From: Spiribacter curvatus
Lineage (GTDB): Bacteria > Pseudomonadota > Gammaproteobacteria > Nitrococcales > Nitrococcaceae
Reading direction: 5' to 3'
Assembly (NCBI RefSeq): GCF_000485905.1
Contig: NC_022664.1
Coordinates: 1,745,001-1,809,000, forward strand
DNA: 64,000 nt
Both the position numbers and the translations under genes were made by a program. This document shows positions 26,626-34,596 of the stretch, one piece after another; positions within the stretch are counted from its first letter, which is position 1; every line of letters begins with the position of its first letter. Under the pieces are notes generated by a model. It saw only the letters and a program-made list of their open reading frames with translations, made no database searches and was not told where the DNA came from.

Positions 26626-27261
26626 TCAGGACGCCGGGCCGAAGCCGCGGACGATCAGGTCGGCCGTGGCCGCCTCGATGTCCGCCGCGCCGGAGACGGC
26701 ATCCACGACGGCGACCGCGTCCGCGCCGGCCGCCGTCACCGCGGCGATGTTATCGGCGTTGATGCCACCAATGGCCACCAGGGGCCGGTCGGTGAACTCA
26801 CGCGCCGCGGCAAAGACGGACAGCGGCACCACGGCCGCCTCGGGCTTGGTCGGCGATGGATGGACGCTGCCAAAGGCCAGATAGTCGGCCCCGGCCTCGA
26901 CGGCCGCCCGGGCGCGGTCGAGATCCCCGTAGCAGGACACCCCCACCAGCCGCTCCGGACCCAGCGCTGCGCGGATGGCCGCCACATCGCCATCGTCCCG
27001 GCCCATGTGCACGCCGTCGGCATCCACGGCACGCGCCAGCTCGACGTCATCATTGACGATAAAACAGGCACCCGCCGCACGGCACTGCGCGGCAATACCC
27101 GCGGCCTCGCGCTGTCGGCGCCCGGCGTCTTCGGATTTGTCGCGGTACTGCACAACCCGCGCTCCGCCACGCAGCGCCGCCGCGACCGCGGTCTCCAACG
27201 CCACCGGCCGGGGCCAGCGCGCGTCGGTGATGACATACAGCCCGGCGATACGCGCGGTCAT
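26626..27261 (-). CDS. thiE: Thiamine-phosphate synthase
   Basis: 211 residues. The family features are [47 protein letters not shown] and [13 protein letters not shown]. It joins the pyrimidine and thiazole halves to give thiamine phosphate. No other thi gene is nearby. I saw no TPP riboswitch in the short upstream gap, which is occupied by the rubredoxin gene ending 2 bases before it. Confidence 0.95.
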   Translation of the reverse strand: MTARIAGLYVITDARWPRPVALETAVAAALRGGARVVQYRDKSEDAGRRQREAAGIAAQCRAAGACFIVNDDVELARAVDADGVHMGRDDGDVAAIRAALGPERLVGVSCYGDLDRARAAVEAGADYLAFGSVHPSPTKPEAAVVPLSVFAAAREFTDRPLVAIGGINADNIAAVTAAGADAVAVVDAVSGAADIEAATADLIVRGFGPAS

Positions 27262-27263
27262 GA

Positions 27264-27434
27264 TCAGATCTCGATCATCTCGAAATCAGACTTGCCGGCG
27301 CCGCACTCGGGGCAGACGAAGTCATCGGGGATATCCTCCCAGCGGGTACCCGGCTCGATCCCCTCATCGGGCAGCCCGTCTTCCTCTTCATAGATCCAGC
27401 CACAGACCACACACATCCACGAGCGATACTCCAT
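27264..27434 (-). CDS. Rubredoxin
   Basis: 56 residues from ATG 27434 with GGAGG eight bases upstream; that GGAGG lies inside a 5-codon longer frame starting at 27449, which argues against the longer start. The two iron-binding pairs are MCVVCGWIY and [12 protein letters not shown]. Rubredoxins carry single electrons, for example to alkane hydroxylases or peroxide-reducing systems. No partner reductase is in the window. The gene leads thiE and hemL with 2 and 25-base gaps. Confidence 0.95.
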   Translation of the reverse strand: MEYRSWMCVVCGWIYEEEDGLPDEGIEPGTRWEDIPDDFVCPECGAGKSDFEMIEI

Positions 27435-27509
27435 CGCGCTAACCTCCATTACCTGTGAATTAACCCTGCAAGCCTAATGACCGCATCAGGGCCTGGAAAG
27501 TGCAACCGA

Positions 27510-28283
27510 TCACTGCATCGGTACGCGCACCACACCGCTATCGATCCCGCCGTCGGCGCGCAGATCGAGCCAGCGGAATCCCGGCGCGCTGGGATCGGTC
27601 GTAAACCGCTCGGCGCCAGCCAGAAACTGGGCGGCGGTGGCCGGCGTGGTCAGCATGCGGCGCCCGTGCCAGCGGCCATTGAACGCCGTATGCACGTGCC
27701 CGCTGATCACCCCACGCACGCGTGGATCGGCATCGATCCGGCGCAACAGCGGCTCCGGATGCTCGAGGCCGATGGCGTCGAGCCAGGCCGTCCCCACCGG
27801 GACCGGCGGGTGATGCACGGCGATCAGGCACCAGGGGGTGGTCATCGCCGCCAGCGCCGCATCCAGCGCCGCCAGCTCATCGTCGGCAAGGACACCCGGC
27901 ACCTGACCGGGCTGCAGCGAATCGAGACCGATCAGCGTCCAGTCCCCCACCACCAGCGTGCGCTCGGCGCTGACGGGATCACCGGCGAACACCGATCGCA
28001 GCGACCCGCGATCATCATGGTTGCCGGGGATCACCCGCCCGGGGCGCTCAACCGCCAGCAATGCCGAGCGCAGCCGTCGATACGCGGCGATCGAGCCATC
28101 GTGGACCAGATCACCACTGTGCAGGATCGCCTGGGCATCGGTGAGCCACGGCGACAGCGCCGCCATCACCGCCCGGAACCGCCGCTCCGGCACGACACCG
28201 GCATGGACCGACTCGGGATCGGCATACAGGTGGGTGTCGGTGATCTGCAGCAGCCGATGGCCATTGGTTGGCGCGACGCTCAT
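27510..28283 (-). CDS. cpdA: 3',5'-cyclic AMP phosphodiesterase CpdA-like
   Basis: 257 residues of the calcineurin-like metallophosphoesterase fold. The metal motifs occur in order: ITDTHLYADPE, HSGDLVHDGS, VIPGNHDDRG, AVHHPPVPVG and VISGHVHTAFNGRW. This arrangement matches CpdA, which hydrolyses cAMP and so tunes CRP-dependent genes. No crp or cyaA is in the window. Its start overlaps the stop of the polysaccharide deacetylase gene (ATGA). Confidence 0.88.
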   Translation of the reverse strand: MSVAPTNGHRLLQITDTHLYADPESVHAGVVPERRFRAVMAALSPWLTDAQAILHSGDLVHDGSIAAYRRLRSALLAVERPGRVIPGNHDDRGSLRSVFAGDPVSAERTLVVGDWTLIGLDSLQPGQVPGVLADDELAALDAALAAMTTPWCLIAVHHPPVPVGTAWLDAIGLEHPEPLLRRIDADPRVRGVISGHVHTAFNGRWHGRRMLTTPATAAQFLAGAERFTTDPSAPGFRWLDLRADGGIDSGVVRVPMQ

Positions 28284-29425
28284 GTCCCGCCGTCTCCGAC
28301 CACCCAGAGCTGGCTGAACCAGAAATAGCGGCCGTCCGCATCCGGAGCGGTGCAGTTATAGCGGCTGCGACCCATCGGGAGTCCGGCCTCGCCCTGCACC
28401 GCGAAACGTCGGTCGGCCTCAAGGCGTTGCGGCGTCAGGCGCTCGCCCTGGTAGTAACAGGCCAGCTGATCGGTCCGCAGATCGGTGGCCGGCGCCAGCG
28501 TCAGTGACAGGCGCGGCGCCTCGCGATCGTCGCGGACTGGATTGAGCGGTGACTGGTCGGTGACCGGTAGCGCCCGCGAGTGGACCTTGACCGCGAATCC
28601 GTCGACATCGCCATAGCGCTCGTTGAAGGAGAAACGCGGCAGCGCCAGGGAACTGGCATGCAGGCCGATGGCACCGGACTGCTGACCGAATGCCACGAAG
28701 CCGAGATCCGCGACCGTATCCATGAGCGCCAGGCTGTACTCGCCGTAGGGATAGGCGAGCAGCGGCGGCGACTGATGGACCGCCTCACCCAGCTCCTCGC
28801 GCAGCCGCGTCTGAGCGGCGGTCAGATCGGCCCGGATCCGGTCACGCCACTGGGGACGCGACTCACCCTCGCGGCGGAAGAACAGGGGGTTGTGGGAGCG
28901 CGAATGGTTGCCGAACCGCACCCCGTCAGCGGCCAGTTCGCGCATCCGGTCCCAGCTCATATAGCCCTTCATCCCCGCCTCCACCGGCGCGGTATTGACG
29001 AACACCGTATACGGCCAGCCGCGCTCGGTCAGGAGCGCATGGGCGGTGCGGCCGACGCTTTGATAGCCATCGTCGAAGGTGATCGCAACGGTGCGCGGCG
29101 GCAATGGCTCGCCAAGCTCCATGGCCTCGATGACCCGGGTAAGCGGCACGATCTCGAAGTCGTTCGCCTGGAGGTAATCGAGATGGGCCTTGAACTGCGC
29201 CGTGGTGACGTTGGTGGTGGGATGATCGGAATTGCCAACCCGGTGGTACATCAGCACCGATGCCACGGTCTCCGGCGCGGTCGGCGGCTGGTCGGTCCGC
29301 GCGGCGGCCGGCGCAGCGCTGGCACAGACCACCAGCGCCAGCGCCAGTGACGCGACCGCTGCCCTCACCCCGCGCCGGCGGCGGTGATCAGAACTGGAGA
29401 TTGAGGCCGGCAAAGACGCCATCAT
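28280..29425 (-). CDS. Secreted polysaccharide deacetylase (NodB fold)
   Basis: About 381 residues from ATG 29425; a GTG at 29368 would give a cleaner signal peptide (MRAAVASLALALVVCASAAPAAA). The deacetylase motifs are VLMYHRVG, AITFDDGYQSV and GNHSRSHNPLF, with LAYPYGEYS near the middle. A C-terminal domain of about 120 residues of unknown type follows. Such enzymes remove acetyl groups from periplasmic or exported sugars, as PgaB does with poly-GlcNAc. No polymer synthase is nearby, so the substrate is open. From 29425 it would overlap the YfaZ-like gene by 38 bases. Confidence 0.83.
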   Translation of the reverse strand: MMASLPASISSSDHRRRRGVRAAVASLALALVVCASAAPAAARTDQPPTAPETVASVLMYHRVGNSDHPTTNVTTAQFKAHLDYLQANDFEIVPLTRVIEAMELGEPLPPRTVAITFDDGYQSVGRTAHALLTERGWPYTVFVNTAPVEAGMKGYMSWDRMRELAADGVRFGNHSRSHNPLFFRREGESRPQWRDRIRADLTAAQTRLREELGEAVHQSPPLLAYPYGEYSLALMDTVADLGFVAFGQQSGAIGLHASSLALPRFSFNERYGDVDGFAVKVHSRALPVTDQSPLNPVRDDREAPRLSLTLAPATDLRTDQLACYYQGERLTPQRLEADRRFAVQGEAGLPMGRSRYNCTAPDADGRYFWFSQLWVVGDGGT

Positions 29426-29957
29426 CGAAATCCCGATCCGGACCGGCATCGTCATAACCCAGCTCGATGTTGCGGTAACCAAGGTAGACATTGGCGTCCT
29501 CGAGCACCTGGAATTCACCGCGCAGGGCGTATTCCTGATAGCCGTCGATGTCGCTGACCGACGTCGCGGACGGCGCGAAGTACAGCCCGCCGGCGACGGC
29601 GGCGCGATTATAGTTCGGCAGCGTCCAGCGCAGCTTGGCGCCCAGCGCCAGCGCACCACCGGTGGCGTCGCGCGGATCCTCACTGATGAATGTCGCCTTG
29701 CCGCCAACGCCCAGAACCAGTGCATCGCGGCCGGGCTGCGGGCGATCCACCAGATGCAGGTTCGCCTCGGCGATATCACCGTTATCCATGTGATGCAGCA
29801 CGGCTGCGCCGGCCTCAAGCCCCTCCGGCGGCAGGACTCGGGTATACCCGAGCTGCGCGGCATCACCGCTGACGTTCAGATCCAGTGTATCGGCGGCGGC
29901 CGGCAGGGTCAGTGCCACCCCGATCAGCACGCCCAGCGTCGCATTACGCATCATCAT
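29388..29957 (-). CDS. YfaZ-like outer-membrane beta-barrel protein
   Basis: 189 residues beginning MMMRNATLGVLIGVALTLPAAADTL, a clear signal peptide. The body alternates polar and hydrophobic residues as in barrel strands (GALALGAKLRWTLPNYNRAAVAGGLYF) and ends in phenylalanine (GLNLQF), the outer-membrane assembly signal. YfaZ proteins have no settled function. It is the first gene of a minus-strand run continuing to the deacetylase and CpdA. GAGGA lies about ten bases before the start. Confidence 0.8.
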   Translation of the reverse strand: MMMRNATLGVLIGVALTLPAAADTLDLNVSGDAAQLGYTRVLPPEGLEAGAAVLHHMDNGDIAEANLHLVDRPQPGRDALVLGVGGKATFISEDPRDATGGALALGAKLRWTLPNYNRAAVAGGLYFAPSATSVSDIDGYQEYALRGEFQVLEDANVYLGYRNIELGYDDAGPDRDFDDGVFAGLNLQF

Positions 29958-30068
29958 CGATTCCGTTTCCTCGGCATGGTTGATTTGAGTTAAATGATAC
30001 ACCGAGAACGGCCAGCCGGCATTGTCCGATGATGGCCGGCAGCCCGGCGCAGTGGGATAATCAAGGTC

Positions 30069-31499
30069 ATGGGAATCATCAGTGCCATCCAGCAGCGCCT
30101 TGGCGGGGACGCGGTCATCACCCCGGGACCCGCCATGGATCCCTATCTGAGCGAGCGCCGCGGCCTGTTCGCCGGTCGCCCGGCCCGGGCAGTGGTCCGA
30201 CCCGCCGACACCGGGGCGGTCGCCGCGGTGATGGAGCTCGCCGCCGCGCACGGCGTCGGGGTGGTGCCCCGGGGCGGCAACACCGGCCTTTGCGGCGGTG
30301 CCGCGGCGGCCGATCATTCCGATGTCGTGATCCTCTCGCTGGAGCGGCTCAATCGCATCCGCCGCGTCGATGCCGATAATTTCACCCTGACCGCCGAGGC
30401 CGGCTGCCTGCTGAGCGACCTTCAGGCCGCCGCCGCCGAGTCGGGGCGGCTGTTCCCGCTGAGCTATGCCGCTGAAAACGATTGCCAGATCGGCGGCAAC
30501 CTCGCCACCAACGCGGGCGGGATGAATGTGCTTCGCTATGGCAACGCCCGTGACCTGGCCCTGGGGCTGGAGGTGGTGCTGGCCGATGGTCGGATCTGGG
30601 ACGGGCTGCGCAGCCTGCGCAAGGATAACAGCGGTTATGATCTCAAGGATCTGTTCATCGGCGCCGAGGGCACCTTGGGGATCATCACCGCCGTGACCCT
30701 CAAGCTGTTCCCGCCGGTCCGTGAGCGGGCCACCGCCATCGTCGGTCTCGACAGCGCCGAGGCAGCCGTCTCGCTGTTCGGCCGGCTGCGCGCGGACAGT
30801 GGGGACACCATCACCAGTTGCGAGCTCATGGGGCGCGAGCCGCTCTCGCTCGCGATCACCCATACGCCGGACTGCCATGAGCCGCTGGCGGCGTCCTATC
30901 CCTGGTATCTGCTGGTCGATCTCACCAGTAGCGCCACTGGCGCGGGCCTGGCGCAGCGCCTCGAGCAGGCCCTGTCGGGGGCGATGCGGGGCATGGGTGA
31001 CTACCGCATTGCCGCTGACCCGGCGATGGCGGCGGACTTCTGGCGGCTGCGCAACAGCATCCCCGGCGCGCAGAAGGGGGCCGGCGCCAGCATCAAGAAC
31101 GATGTCTCGGTACCGGTCGCGGACATACCGGCGTTCATCGACGCCGCGAGCAGCGCCGTGATCGATGCCTGCCCCGGGGTCCGTCCCTGTCCGTTCGGCC
31201 ATATCGGGGATGGCAACATCCACTTCAACCTGACCCGCCCGACGGCGATGACCGATGCGGCCTTCCTGGCGCAATGGGCACCATTGACCCGCCGCGTCCA
31301 CGACATCGCGATGGCTTACGCAGGATCGTTCGCTGCCGAGCACGGCGTCGGACAGCTCAAGCCGCAGGAGGTGGCGCGGCTGAAATCACCGGTAGAGCAG
31401 GATCTGATGCGCCGGCTCAAGACCGCCCTCGATCCCGACGACCGGCTCAACCCGGGTAAGGTCGTGCCGCCCGCCGACGGACCGCCGTCAGCTGGATGA
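30069..31499 (+). CDS. FAD-linked oxidase/dehydrogenase (GlcD/D2HGDH-like)
   Basis: 476 residues. The FAD domain has VVPRGGNTGLCGGA, GGNLATNAGGMNVLRYGNARD and DLKDLFIGAEGTLGIITAVTLKLFPP. The C-terminal domain has PFGHIGDGNIHFNLT and ends NPGKVVPP, all typical of D-2-hydroxyacid dehydrogenases such as D-2-hydroxyglutarate, D-lactate or glycolate oxidase subunits. No partner GlcE or GlcF genes are adjacent, which favours a stand-alone D-2-hydroxyglutarate or D-lactate dehydrogenase. It is divergent from the YfaZ-like gene. Confidence 0.88.
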   Translation: MGIISAIQQRLGGDAVITPGPAMDPYLSERRGLFAGRPARAVVRPADTGAVAAVMELAAAHGVGVVPRGGNTGLCGGAAAADHSDVVILSLERLNRIRRVDADNFTLTAEAGCLLSDLQAAAAESGRLFPLSYAAENDCQIGGNLATNAGGMNVLRYGNARDLALGLEVVLADGRIWDGLRSLRKDNSGYDLKDLFIGAEGTLGIITAVTLKLFPPVRERATAIVGLDSAEAAVSLFGRLRADSGDTITSCELMGREPLSLAITHTPDCHEPLAASYPWYLLVDLTSSATGAGLAQRLEQALSGAMRGMGDYRIAADPAMAADFWRLRNSIPGAQKGAGASIKNDVSVPVADIPAFIDAASSAVIDACPGVRPCPFGHIGDGNIHFNLTRPTAMTDAAFLAQWAPLTRRVHDIAMAYAGSFAAEHGVGQLKPQEVARLKSPVEQDLMRRLKTALDPDDRLNPGKVVPPADGPPSAG

Positions 31500-31724
31500 C
31501 TGCCGGCGGCGCATCAGGCGCGCGGCATAGAAACTGCCCACCGCCGGGGCGAAGGTCAGCGCGGTGGTCAGCCAGATAACGGCATTGGCGGGGTCGAGGA
31601 GCAGATCGATGGCCGCCGGGCCGATCTTCATCCACAGCGCGCCGACGCCGATCAATACGATGTTCAAGGCAACGGCCAGGAATACCCAGCCCACGGTCCG
31701 AAGCAGTCGCGGCAGATCGCTCAT
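31488..31724 (-). CDS. Small hypothetical membrane protein (two segments)
   Basis: 78 residues from ATG 31724, starting MSDLPRLLRTVGWVFLAVAL. Two hydrophobic stretches are followed by a basic tail, ARLMRRRQSSS. The start overlaps the MOSC gene stop (TCATGA region at 31721-31724) and the 3' end overlaps the FAD oxidase gene by 12 bases on the other strand. I do not recognise the family. Its link to the MOSC and MTHFR-like genes is positional. Confidence 0.6.
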   Translation of the reverse strand: MSDLPRLLRTVGWVFLAVALNIVLIGVGALWMKIGPAAIDLLLDPANAVIWLTTALTFAPAVGSFYAARLMRRRQSSS

Positions 31725-32215
31725 GAGGTCGCATCCTCCAGTTCCGCGACCACCGGGTCGCCGATGTTCATCCATCCCGGCTCAAGCACCTGCGCGATGA
31801 TGCCACCATGACCGCGCATGGCGTTATAGCCGCCGATGCCCAGCGACTGCTCCATGAACGAGCAGGGGTCACAGGTGCCCGTGCCCTCGAGCAGGACGTC
31901 CCCGACCCGGAAGCGCTCACCGCGCAGGGCGTAGAGATTGATGCCACTGACCACCAGATTGCGCCGGGTGATGGCCGGATCGATGCGGGGATGCCCCATC
32001 AACGCCGCGATCACGGGCAGGTGCTCGGCCTGAATGAGTGTCACCGCGCGCTTGCCGCTGCGGCCGGCATAGCGATCGCCCACCAGACCGGTGGCATTCA
32101 CCGCCGCCGCCGTGGGCTTGTCGATGGGTGCATGGCGCGCCGGCCGCAGCCCGATCCAGTCGAGCCGGCCAGACCGTGGGTATTGACTCAGCAGCAGGCG
32201 CATCGGCGTTTTCAT
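31721..32215 (-). CDS. MOSC-domain protein
   Basis: 164 residues from ATG 32215. MOSC features are GLVGDRYAGRSGKRAVTLIQAEHL, ARRN-type ITRRNLVVSGINLYALRGERF, and the conserved cysteine in GTCDPCSFMEQSLG. MOSC domains bind molybdenum cofactor or act in Moco sulfuration and N-hydroxylated-base detoxification (YiiM-like). It lies 7 bases downstream of the MTHFR-like gene and is coupled to the small membrane protein. The activity is not known. Confidence 0.85.
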   Translation of the reverse strand: MKTPMRLLLSQYPRSGRLDWIGLRPARHAPIDKPTAAAVNATGLVGDRYAGRSGKRAVTLIQAEHLPVIAALMGHPRIDPAITRRNLVVSGINLYALRGERFRVGDVLLEGTGTCDPCSFMEQSLGIGGYNAMRGHGGIIAQVLEPGWMNIGDPVVAELEDATS

Positions 32216-32222
32216 GGTGCGA

Positions 32223-33125
32223 CTATAACCCGTTGGCGGGGGCGTCGTGGAGCGTCGCCAGCTCGTCTGCAAGCCCCACCGTCACCGTCGGCGGGATCGG
32301 ACCAATGGGCGCGAGATTGACATCCAGCGCCGGCCAATCCCGGCCCTGCGCACGCTGATGGGTGATGATCCGCGCCCAGGCCCGACGGATCTGCGCCAGC
32401 GAGCGGTCCAGCACCACGGCGTCGTCCTCGATCAGCCAGTCGTAGAGCGCATCCGAGACACTCACCCCCAGCCACAGCAGAAAGCGCAGATTGCGGGCGT
32501 TACGGATCGGGCAGAAGGCCAGCAGGATCTCCCGCGGCAGCCGATCGCGCTGCGCAAGCGCATCCAGCATCCCGATGAACGCGTCGGGCTCGTAGAGGAT
32601 CTGGCTGGTGAAGAAATCCGCACCGGCACTCACCTTCCCGGCAATCCGGTCGGCCTCGCCCGCCCGCGAGGGGATACAGATGTTGCCGATGCGCAGCGCG
32701 TCGATGGCGGTGCGCTCACGTAGCAATCGATTCGCCCGGGTGACGCTGGGGCCCGGGTAGCGCACTGAATGACGGCCGCCGCCGACCAGCACGAAGCGGC
32801 GGATGCCATAGACCTCCCAGGTCTCATTGGCCCAGTCGATCAGCGCCTGTTCGCTTGGATGATGCACCACGACGTGATTGATCATGCACTCGACGCCCAG
32901 CCGGTCGTGGAGGATGCGCGCCAGATCACGCGGCGCGAGGCGCGGCGCGAAGGGCTGCCGGCGCTCGCCCTGATCACTGCGTGAGGGCTCTTCGTGGATC
33001 TCGGGGATATTCACACTATCGAGGGGGCGGGCGGCCTGCACACGGGCCACCTTCTCGACCACCGCCTCGACGGCGGCCTGGCCACGGTGGAGCTCAGGCG
33101 GAACGGCCTCCAGAACGGTTTTCAC
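32223..33125 (-). CDS. Divergent methylenetetrahydrofolate-reductase-like protein
   Basis: 300 residues from a GTG. The length and the order of segments match the MetF TIM barrel: CMINHVVVHH, GIRRFVLVGGGRHSVRYPGPSV, KVSAGADFFTSQILYEPDAF, and LLAFCPIRNARNLRFLLWLGV. Key E. coli motifs differ: the FEFFPP entry is SVNIPEIHEEP, and the ALRGD segment with the flavin-contacting aspartate is VLVGGG. FAD binding is likely, but it may reduce another C1 or pterin compound. Canonical metF is not in the window. It leads the MOSC and small membrane genes. Confidence 0.75.
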   Translation of the reverse strand: MKTVLEAVPPELHRGQAAVEAVVEKVARVQAARPLDSVNIPEIHEEPSRSDQGERRQPFAPRLAPRDLARILHDRLGVECMINHVVVHHPSEQALIDWANETWEVYGIRRFVLVGGGRHSVRYPGPSVTRANRLLRERTAIDALRIGNICIPSRAGEADRIAGKVSAGADFFTSQILYEPDAFIGMLDALAQRDRLPREILLAFCPIRNARNLRFLLWLGVSVSDALYDWLIEDDAVVLDRSLAQIRRAWARIITHQRAQGRDWPALDVNLAPIGPIPPTVTVGLADELATLHDAPANGL

Positions 33126-33260
33126 GGATCACTTCCCTGGCTAATTCGATGGCTGAACAGCGCTGCAGTCTCGTGCGCCCCCCGGTCGCCGTCAAGTCGG
33201 GGCCGCTCACCCCGGCGGCGGGAATGTTAATCTCTACGCCTCACTTGCGAGGACCGAGTC

Positions 33261-33842
33261 ATGAAGCAAACCCTGCGTATCGTTCTGCTGATCACCGCGA
33301 CCGCCCTGCTCGCCGCCTGCAGTCAGGGCACCCAGAATCTGCGTCTGTCACCGGCGCCACCGGCGACCGAGGGGATCGCCGGCGGCGACCAGGATGTCGG
33401 CCTGCAGGTAGTGGACCGCCGCAGTCAGTCGGATCTGGGTGTTCTGGAGAACCCGAACCGCAGCATCGTCCGGCTGGTCGCCGCTCAGGATCTGGCCTAC
33501 AGCGTCCAGCTGGCCGCCGCTGAAGGGCTGCGCGGCTATGGCTTCACACCGCGGCTCTGGGATGACGGCCGGCAGCCGCGCATCGAGATCGGCATCGAGA
33601 CCCTCCGCCACGATGTCGCGGTGGGCATCCCCTACGACCTCACCACCCGGGTGAAGCTGAGTGCGGTTGCTTATGCCAATGGCGAGCGTTTCACCAGCCA
33701 GGCTCAGACCACCAGGACCGCGCAGCGCGCCCTGCCCCCCAATGCCGAGGCGAATGCCGAGGTGGTCGATGCGGCGATCAGCGAGGCGCTGGATCGCCTG
33801 CTGAACCAGGAACTCGCCGCGTTCCTGACCGGCCGTGGCTGA
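33261..33842 (+). CDS. YajG-like lipoprotein
   Basis: 193 residues. The signal peptide ends in the lipobox LLAAC, so the protein should be lipid-anchored. SQGTQNLRLSP follows, then a YajG-like body (LQVVDRRSQSDLG, LGVLENPNRSIVRL). YajG has no known biochemical role. It starts the unit that continues through otsB, GH15, otsA and dinB: the otsB GTG at 33835 overlaps its stop. Whether it shares their function is unclear. Confidence 0.82.
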   Translation: MKQTLRIVLLITATALLAACSQGTQNLRLSPAPPATEGIAGGDQDVGLQVVDRRSQSDLGVLENPNRSIVRLVAAQDLAYSVQLAAAEGLRGYGFTPRLWDDGRQPRIEIGIETLRHDVAVGIPYDLTTRVKLSAVAYANGERFTSQAQTTRTAQRALPPNAEANAEVVDAAISEALDRLLNQELAAFLTGRG

Positions 33843-34596
33843 TCCCGTGCTCCCCGAACCGCAGACCGACTGGGCGCTGTTCCTCGACTTCGACGGTACG
33901 CTGGTGGAAATCGCCGAGCGACCCGACCACGTCGTCGTCCCGGCCCAGCTCCATCGGCTGCTCGGCGCGCTCACCGGGGCGCTGGGCGGTGCCGTCGCCA
34001 TCGTCTCGGGTCGGCATCTGGACGGACTCGACGAGCTGCTGGGATCGACCCTGCCGGCCCTGGCCGGCCTGCACGGGCTCGAGCGGCGTACCCACGACGG
34101 GCGCATCCACCGCCCGGCAGACCGCCGCGATCAGCTCGACGGCCTGCGCGAAGCGCTGCAGGCGTTCGCCCACGAGCATCCAGGCGCGCGGGTCGAGGAC
34201 AAGGGCAATGCCCTCGCCCTCCACTATCGAAGTGATCCGACCCTCGAGCGTCCCGCCCGGGCGCTGGTCGAGCACCACTGCGAGTCGCTCGGCGAATCGT
34301 TCCGGATGCAGTCAGGCAAACAGGTGCTCGAGGTCCGGCCCGCCGGCCACGACAAGGGCACCGTGATCGAGGCCTTCATGGCCGAACCGCCGTTCCTGGG
34401 CCGGACGCCGGTCTGTCTCGGGGACGATGTAACCGACGAGGATGCCTTCGCGGCCGTCAACCGGCTTGGCGGTCACGCCATCCGCGTCGGCACCGACCGA
34501 CCCACCGCGGCCGGCTACGAACTGGCATCCGTTAATGAGGCATACCAATGGCTGACTCGGCTGGCACGGCAGCTCCAACCCCAACCCCTCGCCTGA
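33835..34596 (+). CDS. otsB: Trehalose-6-phosphate phosphatase
   Basis: 253 residues from a GTG overlapping the previous stop; a second GTG lies at 33847. HAD motifs are ALFLDFDGTLVEIAERPD, AIVSGRHLDGLDELLG and PVCLGDDVTDEDAFAAVN. It removes phosphate from trehalose-6-P to give trehalose, a compatible solute and stress protectant in the cytoplasm. The 3' end overlaps the GH15 gene by 49 bases, and otsA comes after it, so the two synthesis genes are split by a hydrolase gene. Confidence 0.96.
   Translation: MADPVLPEPQTDWALFLDFDGTLVEIAERPDHVVVPAQLHRLLGALTGALGGAVAIVSGRHLDGLDELLGSTLPALAGLHGLERRTHDGRIHRPADRRDQLDGLREALQAFAHEHPGARVEDKGNALALHYRSDPTLERPARALVEHHCESLGESFRMQSGKQVLEVRPAGHDKGTVIEAFMAEPPFLGRTPVCLGDDVTDEDAFAAVNRLGGHAIRVGTDRPTAAGYELASVNEAYQWLTRLARQLQPQPLA

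Noticed and set aside
26601-27263. TPP riboswitch for thiE
   Set aside because: The upstream gap is 2 bases after the rubredoxin gene, so there is no room for the aptamer, and none was seen upstream of the rubredoxin start.
29958-31343. Minus-strand extension of the YfaZ-like gene to 651 codons
   Set aside because: The signal peptide begins at 29957; upstream codons are antisense to the FAD-linked oxidase.
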